The translations under genes were made by a program, and so were the position numbers. DNA of 64,000 nt, taken from assembly GCF_036345155.1 (NCBI RefSeq), contig NZ_CP107772.1, positions 6,262,001-6,326,000 of the forward strand. The letters are read 5' to 3'. The notes below the pieces were generated by a model. It was not told the DNA's origin. It ran no database searches and worked only from the letters and a program-made list of their open reading frames with translations. Positions 51,336 to 58,636 of the stretch are shown here, piece after piece (the first letter of the stretch is position 1; every line of letters begins with the position of its first letter). Source of the stretch: Streptomyces sp. NBC_00582 (GTDB taxonomy: Bacteria; Actinomycetota; Actinomycetes; Streptomycetales; Streptomycetaceae).

Positions 51336-52112
51336 GTGGAAGAGATCAAGGTTCCGAAGGTCCAGCGGGTTGCCGCTGAGCTTCGGGCGAAGATTCTGGA
51401 GGGGGTGTATCCCCCGGGTTCTGCGCTGCCCAAGGTTCGGGAGCTTCAGGAATCCGAAGGCGTCGCCTACCAGACCGCGCGCGACGTGTACCGGGTGCTG
51501 GAAGACGAGGGTCTGATCATCTCCCGCAGGGGTGAAGGCACGTTCGTCTCTCCCATCCTGGGGAAGATCCACCGGGATGGAACGGGCCGCTACATCAAGT
51601 CGGCCCGGGAAGAGGCCGGCGCGCGGGGCGCGTTCGCGGCTGAGATTGCCAGGCTCGGGATGACGTCGAGCGCGTCAACCGTGATCAGCCGGGAGCGCCC
51701 ACCGAAGCGAGTTGCCCAGATTCTGGGCATCCATCACGCGGCAAAGGCACTCGTCCGAGCGCGGGTCATGCGTGCTGATGCCACCGTCGTGCAGGTGGCG
51801 ACCTCGTACTTCCCTGGTGACGTGGCGTTCGGTACGCAACTGGAGCAGCAGGACACCGGCGACGGCGGAAGCAAGTCCCGTCTTGCTGAACTCGGCTACC
51901 AGCAGACCCGAATCCGCGAGTCCATCGACGTACGGCCTCCGAGCAAGGATGAAGCCGAGTCGCTCGGCATCTCGGCCGACAGGTTGGTCTACGAGATCAC
52001 CCATGTCGGCCTGACTGAGAGCGGCAAGGCTGTTGAGGTCTGCGTGCACGTTATGCCCATCACCCTGTGGTCACTCAGCTACGAGTGGCCTATCGACAAG
52101 CCCGCCGTCTGA
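51336..52112 (+). CDS. GntR/HutC-family repressor (KorSA-like)
   Basis: A 258-residue regulator. The GntR winged helix is at about residues 8-72 (QRVAAELRAKILEGVYPPGSALPKVRELQESEGVAYQTARDVYRVLEDEGLIISRRGEGTFV). A UTRA-type effector domain follows (about 90-258) with LGIHHAAKALVRARVMRADATVVQVATSYFPGDVA and AVEVCVHVMP. KorSA-type proteins of AICEs repress transfer and activation genes. Three palindromic operators precede it and could serve both it and the divergent operon. The next gene is a paralogue of its effector domain. Confidence 0.92.
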   Translation: MEEIKVPKVQRVAAELRAKILEGVYPPGSALPKVRELQESEGVAYQTARDVYRVLEDEGLIISRRGEGTFVSPILGKIHRDGTGRYIKSAREEAGARGAFAAEIARLGMTSSASTVISRERPPKRVAQILGIHHAAKALVRARVMRADATVVQVATSYFPGDVAFGTQLEQQDTGDGGSKSRLAELGYQQTRIRESIDVRPPSKDEAESLGISADRLVYEITHVGLTESGKAVEVCVHVMPITLWSLSYEWPIDKPAV

Positions 52113-52126
52113 GAGGAAAGACCGAA

Positions 52127-52675
52127 GTGAGCAGCAACACCGCCATCGTCCGTGACGCCACGGAGCGCTACCGCACGGCGCGTCGCGAGGCAGGCGAAAG
52201 CCGTGGCGCCTTCGAGACCGAGATCAAGCGACTCGGGGGCACTCCCCGTGTGGAAACCGCGATCCGTCGGGATGTCGCACCCTCTCAGGTCGCGGAACTT
52301 CTCGGCATCGCGGCCACCGACCAGACCGTGATCCGTGCCAGGCACATGTACGACGGTGACCGCCTGGTTCAGCTTGCCGACTCGTACGTCCCTGCGGACG
52401 TGGCAGAGGCCGCCGGCATCGAGAACCCTGACCCGGGTCTCGGCGGCATCATCAGCCGGATGCGCGACGCGGGATACGAGCAGACCGAAGCCATTGAGGA
52501 AGTCACGCTGTATGCGGCGACCTCGGTCGAAGCTGAGGCGTTCGGGGTTGAGGTCGGTAGCAACCTGCTTCAGATCACGCACACCGGTTACACGAAGACT
52601 GGTCGCGCTGTTGAGGTCACCGTCCACCGTCCTGGCCCCGGTTGGGTCCTGCGCTACAGCCCGCCGATCAGCTAA
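52127..52675 (+). CDS. UTRA-domain-only paralogue of the KorSA-like repressor
   Basis: A 182-residue protein that aligns along its whole length with residues ~85-255 of the preceding repressor: RYRTARREAGESRGAFETEIKRLGG versus RYIKSAREEAGARGAFAAEIARLGM, RLVQLADSYVPADVAEAAG versus TVVQVATSYFPGDVAFGT, and RAVEVTVHRPGPGW versus KAVEVCVHVMPIT. There is no helix-turn-helix. GAGGAAAG eight bases before the GTG at 52127 makes this a real start. It may form heterodimers with, or titrate the ligand of, the repressor (inference). Confidence 0.85.
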   Translation: MSSNTAIVRDATERYRTARREAGESRGAFETEIKRLGGTPRVETAIRRDVAPSQVAELLGIAATDQTVIRARHMYDGDRLVQLADSYVPADVAEAAGIENPDPGLGGIISRMRDAGYEQTEAIEEVTLYAATSVEAEAFGVEVGSNLLQITHTGYTKTGRAVEVTVHRPGPGWVLRYSPPIS

Positions 52676-52682
52676 GTGCCGT

Positions 52683-52724
52683 GAATAGCGACGGTCCGCA
52701 CCGAAGTGCGGGCCGTTGCTATTC
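52683..52724. terminator. Long bidirectional terminator hairpin
   Basis: GAATAGCGACGGTCCGCAC pairs with GTGCGGGCCGTTGCTATTC (19 bp, two G-U) around a CGAA tetraloop, between the convergent UTRA gene and the 371-residue gene; it should terminate both. Confidence 0.9.
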
Positions 52725-52805
52725 CTGCTGCCCGTATGCGTCAGCCTTGCATTGATCTGATCTTATCTGTCTCGGGCGGGATGCGCGGTCCCGGAAGTAA
52801 CGGGT

Positions 52806-53921
52806 TCACTCGCCGAGCTGGGGGACCCACTCCATGAACATCTCGGTACCTTGACCCCGGACAGCAAGATGAAAGTCGGGATCCAATAGGCCATCAGGGA
52901 ATGCTTGCCGCGCCCACGGATTATCCAGACGGATGACTTTCGGGGGTTCTTTTGAAAGCGGCATCCACCCCCGCATCAAGACGAAAACACAACTCAAGCG
53001 TCGGACTCGCCCTTCGGGATGTGCTGGCGAAACGCCGAAGATTCCGTTGATCTTTTGGGCCGACTGAGGGGTGTTAGTGCCCTCCCCTTCTAGGGGAATG
53101 GCATCGTGCCCATAGATAGTGTCTACGATATCTTCAGTGTCGCAGAGCAGGTCGCGAATGCACATGATCACCGCGAAGGGCCGATTGCGATGGTCGTACT
53201 TTGCGCCAACTTTCTGACTCAGCCTGTCGCGAATTCTGCGCTCGTGCTGGAGTATGCCGCCGAGCCAGGGACTCGCCGCGACGATTCGAGCGGATGGGCT
53301 AGGTGGTGTTGTGGTCGAGCGCGGAAAGAATGTGAAAGAAAGTTCCGCTTCGGGGGCTGAGTAGGTGGCACGGTGAGTTGCGAGATTTGGTGTGGGCTGA
53401 GGAACGCCGAGACTGACGATTGTCTCTTTGATCCATCTCGCGACGTCCTTTGGGCGCGGCTGCTTGGTCCACCTGCGAACCTCGTAGGAGAGGTACCAGT
53501 AGGTCAGGGGAACCCTGCGATTGATCTCTAGGGTCAAAGCCTGGTTTCGGGTGGCTTGGGAGCCCAGCGCATTATTGGGGAAGAGTGTGAGTACTTCGGC
53601 GCCCGCGACATAGCTGGATGCTTGGTAGAGGCGAAAGTCCGGACTGTCTTCATCTTCTTCATACCGCGCTTCGCATGTCTGCGAGAGGAGGTGATGTGCG
53701 TACAGTTCGTCACAGGCTTGAAGGACTGCATTCTCCCCGTCGCCGCACAGGCGACTTCGAAGCATGTTATTGCGGTCGGGAAAATTGGCGTACAGATTAT
53801 TGATGATCTCCCGTGACGCGCGAGCCTTCGGCGCGCTCGACGAGCGCAGCCACTTCACCCCTTCGTTGAAGGGGTCATCGCTCGGCTTGTCCGGCTCGCT
53901 AAAGACTGGCGCGTTCGTCAC
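52806..53921 (-). CDS. Unknown cargo protein, 371 residues
   Basis: Lower GC content than all neighbours. Not assigned to a family. The C-terminal half shows a pattern I associate with a widespread uncharacterised family: ERRIRDRLSQKVGAKYDHRNRPFAVIMCIRDLLCDTEDIVDTIYGHDAI, then RRLSCVFVLMRGWMPLSK and LDNPWARQAFPDGLL (basic helix, K-Y-x-n-PF-hydrophobic, D-x-x-D, acidic, then V-L, NPWA). Such layouts can be nuclease-like, but I see no clear PD-(D/E)xK centre. The N-terminal half (NEGVKWLRSSSAPKARASREIINNLY) is helical. Weak ribosome-binding site. Candidate element cargo, possibly phage defence. Confidence 0.7.
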   Translation of the reverse strand: MTNAPVFSEPDKPSDDPFNEGVKWLRSSSAPKARASREIINNLYANFPDRNNMLRSRLCGDGENAVLQACDELYAHHLLSQTCEARYEEDEDSPDFRLYQASSYVAGAEVLTLFPNNALGSQATRNQALTLEINRRVPLTYWYLSYEVRRWTKQPRPKDVARWIKETIVSLGVPQPTPNLATHRATYSAPEAELSFTFFPRSTTTPPSPSARIVAASPWLGGILQHERRIRDRLSQKVGAKYDHRNRPFAVIMCIRDLLCDTEDIVDTIYGHDAIPLEGEGTNTPQSAQKINGIFGVSPAHPEGRVRRLSCVFVLMRGWMPLSKEPPKVIRLDNPWARQAFPDGLLDPDFHLAVRGQGTEMFMEWVPQLGE

Positions 53922-54042
53922 CCCGCGATGTTATTGGATGCATGACGCGCTGACGCAAGGCGTTTCATGGAGGCACTCAGCCCTCACAGCCCGCGCCCCG
54001 CAGGTCAACAGGCAGCGGAGTGCGCTCACTCATCGCGTGGGC

Positions 54043-54061
54043 TGGGCCGTCTCCGGGCCGT
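54043..54061 (+). repeat. 19-bp direct repeat near the right end, candidate integrase arm site
   Basis: TGGGCCGTCTCCGGGCCGT, matching the sequence at 39928 at 18 of 19 bases, 153 bases inside the right core. Confidence 0.5.
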
Positions 54062-54077
54062 CCGAGGAGGGCCAACG

Positions 54078-54104
54078 ACGACCACTGACGACCAACAACG
54101 ACCA
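54078..54104 (+). repeat. Three ACGACCA repeats at 10-bp spacing
   Basis: ACGACCA at 54078, 54088 and 54098, exactly one helical turn apart. Such phasing is typical of arm-type binding sites for integrase or excisionase near att cores. Confidence 0.5.
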
Positions 54105-54149
54105 CCATGGCCCGGCGTCGGTCGCCGGGCCATCGGTGCGTTTGCCCAG

Positions 54150-55925
54150 CTACACCCAGGTATCCAGCCACATCCGCGACCGCCACGAGTCGATCGGAAT
54201 CGCGGTGCCGGTGTACAGGGGCCAGAAGTAGATGAAGTTCCAGGCGATCAGGAGGACCAGGACGCCCGCACCCGTCGCGCCGGCCACGCGGCGGGTGTCC
54301 GTCGAGCCGGGTGGGCCGATGAGCGCGCCGAGCATCATCGCGACCGCGAGGCACAGGAAGGGGAGGAAGACGACGGCGTAGAAGAGGAAGATCGTGCGTT
54401 CCTGGTACATGAACCACGGGAGGTAGCCGGCGGCGATGCCGCAGGCGATCGCGCCCGCGCGCCAGTCGCGTCGGAAGAGCCAGCGCCACAGGACGTAGAG
54501 GATCGCGAAGCAGGCCGCCCACCACAGCAGCGGGGTGCCGATCGCGAGGACCTCGCGGGCGCACTTCTCGCCCGCGTCGCTGGGGCAGCCGTCCGTGCCG
54601 GGGGAGGGGGACTCGTAGAAGTACGAGACGGGGCGGCCGAGGACCAGCCAGCTCCACGGGTTCGACTGGTAGTTGTGCGGCGAGGTGAGGTGCGTGTGGA
54701 ACTCGTACACCTCGTGCTCGTAGTGCCAAAGGCTCCGCCACCAGTCGGGGAACAGCCAGGTCCAGGCGCCGCCCCTGCCGTCGGTGGCCGCCCAGTTGCG
54801 GTAGTAGCCGCCCGAGCCGTCGGCGGGGGAGAGGATCCAGCCCGTCCAGGAGACCAGGTAGGTGACGACGGCGACCGGGATCGTCGCGAGGAAGGTCAGG
54901 CCCGTGTCGTGCCGGAGCACCGCCCGGTAGGGGTGACGGGCGCCGGCCACCCGGCGGGAGCCGACGTCCCAGAGGAGGGTCATCAGGAGGAACGCGGCCA
55001 TGATGTACAGCGCGTTCCACTTGGTGCCGATGGCCAGACCGAACATCAGGCCCGCCGCCCAGCGCCAGGGGCGCAGGCCCAGGCGCGCGGTCTCGGCGAT
55101 GTGCGCGTCCGGGCGCACCCGGCCGTCCACGTCCGGCGGCAGCGCCGCGGCGAGCCGCGCGCGCGCCCGGTCGCGGTCGATCACCAGACAGCCGAACGCC
55201 GCCAGCACGAAGAACATCAGCACCCCGTCGAGCAGCGAGGTACGGCTCATCACGAAGGCCAGCCCGTCCACCGCCATCAGCGTGCCCGCGAGGCAGCCGA
55301 GGAACGTGGAGCGGAAGACGCGGCGGCCGATCCGGCACAGCAGCAGCACGGCGAGCGTGCCCAGGAGCGCCGTCATGAAGCGCCAGCCGAACGGATCGAA
55401 CCCGAAGATCAGCTCGCCCAGCCCGATGACGTACTTCCCGACCGGCGGATGCACGACGTACGCCGCGTCCGTGGGCACGGCGACATGACCGCCCGAGGAG
55501 AGGATGAAATCGTTGGCGTTCTTGTCCCAGTTGACCTCGAACCCGCGGTGGACGAGCGCCCACGCGTCCTTGGCGTAGTACGTCTCGTCGAATATCACCT
55601 TCCTCGGGTTGCCCAGGTCCCAGAACCGGATGACGCCCGCCAGCAGTGTGACCAGCAGCGGACCGCCCCAGCCCGACCAGCGCGCGATCCGGTCCGCCCA
55701 CACCGGCGGCAGTCCGAGCGTCTGCCACAGCCGGGGACTGGGCTGCGTGTACGGCGGCACCAGCGTCCGACGGACATCGGCCGCGGGCTCGGCCGTGTAC
55801 CCGAAGCGGCGCAGCCGCTGCTGCCACGACGACGGCCGCCGGTCGTGCGGGTCGTCGTGCGCGGTCGGTGCGGGCCGGTGGTCAGTGGAGCCCGTGGAGT
55901 CCATGGAGGACGCGGTACTGGTCAC
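54150..55925 (-). CDS. pmt: Protein O-mannosyltransferase
   Basis: A 591-residue multi-pass membrane enzyme that transfers mannose from polyprenyl-phosphate-mannose to secreted proteins. The conserved N-terminal loop has FDETYYAKDAWALV (the DE motif) and HPPVGKYVIGLGE; around ten transmembrane helices follow. The last 28 codons and stop (54150-54236) are contributed by the integrated element and are intact. In S. coelicolor this glycosyltransferase is needed for phage phiC31 infection and full antibiotic resistance. The GTG at 55925 is used; ATG codons a few positions downstream are possible. Divergent from rsmI. Confidence 0.95.
   Translation of the reverse strand: MTSTASSMDSTGSTDHRPAPTAHDDPHDRRPSSWQQRLRRFGYTAEPAADVRRTLVPPYTQPSPRLWQTLGLPPVWADRIARWSGWGGPLLVTLLAGVIRFWDLGNPRKVIFDETYYAKDAWALVHRGFEVNWDKNANDFILSSGGHVAVPTDAAYVVHPPVGKYVIGLGELIFGFDPFGWRFMTALLGTLAVLLLCRIGRRVFRSTFLGCLAGTLMAVDGLAFVMSRTSLLDGVLMFFVLAAFGCLVIDRDRARARLAAALPPDVDGRVRPDAHIAETARLGLRPWRWAAGLMFGLAIGTKWNALYIMAAFLLMTLLWDVGSRRVAGARHPYRAVLRHDTGLTFLATIPVAVVTYLVSWTGWILSPADGSGGYYRNWAATDGRGGAWTWLFPDWWRSLWHYEHEVYEFHTHLTSPHNYQSNPWSWLVLGRPVSYFYESPSPGTDGCPSDAGEKCAREVLAIGTPLLWWAACFAILYVLWRWLFRRDWRAGAIACGIAAGYLPWFMYQERTIFLFYAVVFLPFLCLAVAMMLGALIGPPGSTDTRRVAGATGAGVLVLLIAWNFIYFWPLYTGTAIPIDSWRSRMWLDTWV
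54215..54236. repeat. Right attachment core within pmt
   Basis: 22 bases (ACAGGGGCC... to ...GATGAA) identical to 39833-39854; the crossover must lie here or in the shorter matches flanking it. Confidence 0.85.
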
Positions 55926-56031
55926 CGCGCCATCGTAGGGAACGGGGCTGTGTGAGTCCCGTGCATGGGCCCAGTCGGCCGGTCATGCCGGGCGTCGCAG
56001 CGGGCACACGGCGCCTGGGAGGATGGGGAAC

Positions 56032-56904
56032 GTGACAGACACGCCCGCTCTCGCGCCCGGAACCCTCGTCCTCGCCGGCACCCCCATCGGCGACGTCTCC
56101 GACGCCCCGCCGCGGCTCGCCGAGGAGCTGGCCGGGGCGGATGTCGTCGCCGCCGAGGACACCCGCCGGCTGCGCCGGCTGACCCAGGCCCTCGGGGTCA
56201 CGCCCAAGGGGCGGATCGTGTCGTACTTCGAGGGCAACGAGTCGGCCCGTACGCCCGAGCTCGTCGAGGACCTGCTGGGCGGCGCGCGGGTGCTGCTGGT
56301 CACGGACGCGGGCATGCCGTCGGTCTCCGACCCGGGGTACCGGCTGGTCGCCGCGGCCGTGGAGCGGGACATCCGGGTCACGGCCGTGCCCGGTCCGTCC
56401 GCCGTGCTCACCGCGCTCGCGCTGTCCGGGCTGCCCGTCGACCGGTTCTGCTTCGAGGGGTTCCTGCCGAGGAAGGCGGGCGAGCGGCTGTCGCGGCTGC
56501 GGGAGGTCGCCGAGGAGCGCCGCACCCTCGTCTACTTCGAGGCCCCGCACCGGCTCGACGACACCCTCGCCGCGATGGCCGAGGTGTTCGGAGCGGACCG
56601 GCGGGCCGCCGTCTGCCGTGAGCTGACCAAGACGTACGAGGAGGTCAGGCGCGGTCCGCTCGGCGAGCTGGCCGCGTGGGCGGCCGAGGGCGTACGGGGG
56701 GAGATCACCGTCGTCGTCTCCGGGGCGCCCGAGCGCGGTCCCGAGGAGCTCGACGCGGCCGAGCTGGTGCGGCGGGTGCGGGTGCGCGAGGAGGCCGGCG
56801 AGCGCCGCAAGGAGGCCATCGCGGCGGTCGCGGCGGAGGCGGGACTGCCCAAGCGCGAGGTGTTCGACGCGGTGGTGGCGGCGAAGAACGCCGGGGGGCT
56901 GTGA
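56032..56904 (+). CDS. rsmI: 16S rRNA (cytidine 1402-2'-O)-methyltransferase
   Basis: A 290-residue SAM-dependent rRNA methyltransferase of the tetrapyrrole methylase fold: GTLVLAGTPIGDVSDAPPRLAEELAGADVVAAEDTR, VSYFEGNE, VTDAGMPSVSDPGYRLV, VPGPSAVLTALALSGLP, FEGFLPRK and a C-terminal RKEAIAAVAAEAGLPKREVFDAVVAAK. The GTG at 56032 is preferred because GGGAGG is correctly spaced; an ATG at 56023 abuts the Shine-Dalgarno. Methylates C1402 for decoding accuracy. Confidence 0.95.
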   Translation: MTDTPALAPGTLVLAGTPIGDVSDAPPRLAEELAGADVVAAEDTRRLRRLTQALGVTPKGRIVSYFEGNESARTPELVEDLLGGARVLLVTDAGMPSVSDPGYRLVAAAVERDIRVTAVPGPSAVLTALALSGLPVDRFCFEGFLPRKAGERLSRLREVAEERRTLVYFEAPHRLDDTLAAMAEVFGADRRAAVCRELTKTYEEVRRGPLGELAAWAAEGVRGEITVVVSGAPERGPEELDAAELVRRVRVREEAGERRKEAIAAVAAEAGLPKREVFDAVVAAKNAGGL

Positions 56905-57173
56905 GGCGGGAGGGGGCCGGGGGTGTGACTCCCGAGCCGTGCGGTGTGACGTACCGCGCATCGCTTCTGTGAACCCGCCCACACCCCCTCTGAGCAGGGC
57001 GCATGTCGGATGAGCGTGCGCCCCATGTGCGGGCAAAGGGCGCCGGGGCTTGTGGCAAGGGACGCCCAAATCGGCTTCAACACTGCACAGATCGGGTGCC
57101 ATTCGGCCGGGGCGAGGCATCCACTGGATGACGGGACGTGACACGTCCCTCCAGCGGACAACAGGAGCTGGCC

Positions 57174-57572
57174 ATGAGTGAGATCACAGGGCAGACCGGC
57201 CTTCGCAACGGGGCGACCGCCGTGGTCAACGAGTCCTATTCCTTCGCCTGCATGCGCTGCGGCCACGGCTGGGAGCAGTCGTACGCGATAGAGCACCACA
57301 TCGACGCCGGCGGACACGAGTTCGTCCAGTACGTGGCGGACGGGCGGATCGTGCCGTCCCCGCTGAGCCGGCCCGCGTGCCAGAACTGCGACGGGCACGT
57401 GGTGCGCATCATGCGGGCGGGACAGGTGTCGTCGGTGCAGGGCGCGGCCCGCCGCGCGCGCGTGGTGCCCCCGGCGGGACCGGTGGAGGTGCCCGAGGTG
57501 CCGGCGCAGACCGGGGAACCCCACCACTGGCATCTGTCCGACCTGCTGCACCCCTTCCGCAAGGCGGGCTGA
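57174..57572 (+). CDS. Zinc-ribbon protein of unknown function
   Basis: A 132-residue protein with two CxxC pairs (FACMRCGHGW and PACQNCDGHV) forming a zinc ribbon about 36 residues apart, then a Pro-rich C-terminal tail (PVEVPEVPAQTGEPHHWHLSDLLHPFRKAG). AGGAG lies seven bases before the ATG at 57174. Widespread in Streptomyces; no function known to me. The 269 bases upstream contain no further gene. Confidence 0.75.
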   Translation: MSEITGQTGLRNGATAVVNESYSFACMRCGHGWEQSYAIEHHIDAGGHEFVQYVADGRIVPSPLSRPACQNCDGHVVRIMRAGQVSSVQGAARRARVVPPAGPVEVPEVPAQTGEPHHWHLSDLLHPFRKAG

Positions 57573-57640
57573 GCGCGGCCCGGCCCGCGGGGGCGGACCG
57601 CGGGCCGGGGCGGGGCGTGCCCCTTTCGTAGGATCGGGGC

Positions 57641-58519
57641 ATGCCTTCCTCCAGCGACAAGAACGCGGCGCCGCCGCTGCCGGAGCCCCTGCGGGTGCCG
57701 GTCGCCGACTCCCACACCCACCTCGACATGCAGTCCGGCACGGTGGAGGAGGGCCTCGCGAAGGCCGCGTCGGTCGGGGTCACCACGGTCGTCCAGGTCG
57801 GCTGCGACCTCAAGGGCTCCCGGTGGGCGGCCGAGACGGCGGCGGCCCACGACCACGTCCACGCGGCCGTCGCCCTGCACCCGAACGAGGCCCCGCGGAT
57901 CGTGCACGGGGACCCCGACGGCTGGTCCCGGCAGGGCGCGCGAGCGCCGGGGGGCGCGGCGGCGCTCGACGAGGCGCTCGCCGAGATCGACCGCCTGGCC
58001 GCGCTCGGGCCCGTCAAGGCCGTCGGCGAGACCGGACTGGACTACTTCCGCACCGGCCCCGAGGGCAAGGACGCCCAGGAGCGTTCCTTCCGCGCCCACA
58101 TCGAGATCGCCAAGCGGCACGGCAAGGCCCTCGTCATCCACGACCGCGACGCCCACGCCGACGTCCTGCGCGTGCTGAAGGAGGAGGGCGCCCCCGAGCG
58201 GACCGTCTTCCACTGCTACTCCGGTGACGCCGAGATGGCGGAGATCTGCGCCCGCGCCGGGTACTTCATGTCCTTCGCCGGCAACGTCACCTTCAAGAAC
58301 GCCCGGCATCTGCGCGACGCCCTCGCCGTCGCCCCGCTGGAGCTGGTCCTCGTGGAGACCGACGCCCCCTTCCTCACCCCGGCGCCCTACCGCGGCCGGC
58401 CCAACGCGCCCTATCTGATCCCGGTCACGGTGCGTGCCATGGCCGCCGTGCGGGACCTCGACGAGGACACCCTCGCCTCGGCGCTCGCCGCCAACACCGC
58501 ACGCGCGTTCGCCTACTGA
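57641..58519 (+). CDS. tatD: TatD family metal-dependent hydrolase
   Basis: A 292-residue TIM-barrel nuclease: metal ligands in DSHTHLD, the central GETGLDYF, HDRDAHADVLRVL, HCYSGDAEMA and the C-terminal ETDAPFLTP. TatD enzymes have 3'-5' DNase activity and act in DNA turnover or repair. Followed by rpfB, ksgA and ispE, the same order as in mycobacteria. Confidence 0.94.
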   Translation: MPSSSDKNAAPPLPEPLRVPVADSHTHLDMQSGTVEEGLAKAASVGVTTVVQVGCDLKGSRWAAETAAAHDHVHAAVALHPNEAPRIVHGDPDGWSRQGARAPGGAAALDEALAEIDRLAALGPVKAVGETGLDYFRTGPEGKDAQERSFRAHIEIAKRHGKALVIHDRDAHADVLRVLKEEGAPERTVFHCYSGDAEMAEICARAGYFMSFAGNVTFKNARHLRDALAVAPLELVLVETDAPFLTPAPYRGRPNAPYLIPVTVRAMAAVRDLDEDTLASALAANTARAFAY

Positions 58520-58591
58520 GCGGACGCGTCACCCGAACGTGACTGCGGGTAGCTGCGCCGCTTTGGAGAGTGACCGCCTCTCCGCTAGGTT

Positions 58592-58616
58592 CTGGGGGCC
58601 CGATCTGGACCCCCAG
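58592..58616 (+). promoter_or_regulatory. Hairpin in the rpfB leader
   Basis: CTGGGGG and CCCCCAG form a perfect 7-bp stem with an 11-base loop, ending 20 bases before the rpfB GTG. It could sequester the leader or act as an attenuator; mycobacterial rpfB is known to be controlled by its 5' leader. Confidence 0.4.
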
Positions 58617-58636
58617 GACCCCTGGAGCGTGTCGGC

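Larger units (their letters stand above)
39833..54236. mobile_element. Actinomycete integrative and conjugative element (AICE) in the 3' end of pmt
   Basis: Bounded by two copies of a 22-bp identical core (39833-39854 and 54215-54236) within an 87-bp imperfect repeat of the pmt 3' end. It carries the full AICE set: tyrosine integrase and excisionase at one end, primase/helicase replication genes, a TraB/FtsK-type translocase with Spd-like proteins for transfer of double-stranded DNA, and a KorSA-like GntR repressor. It also has a DNA methyltransferase and an unknown cargo gene. No relaxase or type IV secretion genes are present, as expected for this class. Confidence 0.92.

Noticed and set aside
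53967..55955. Long plus-strand frame opposite pmt
   Set aside because: Antisense shadow of pmt; Arg/Glu/Gln-rich with no domain.
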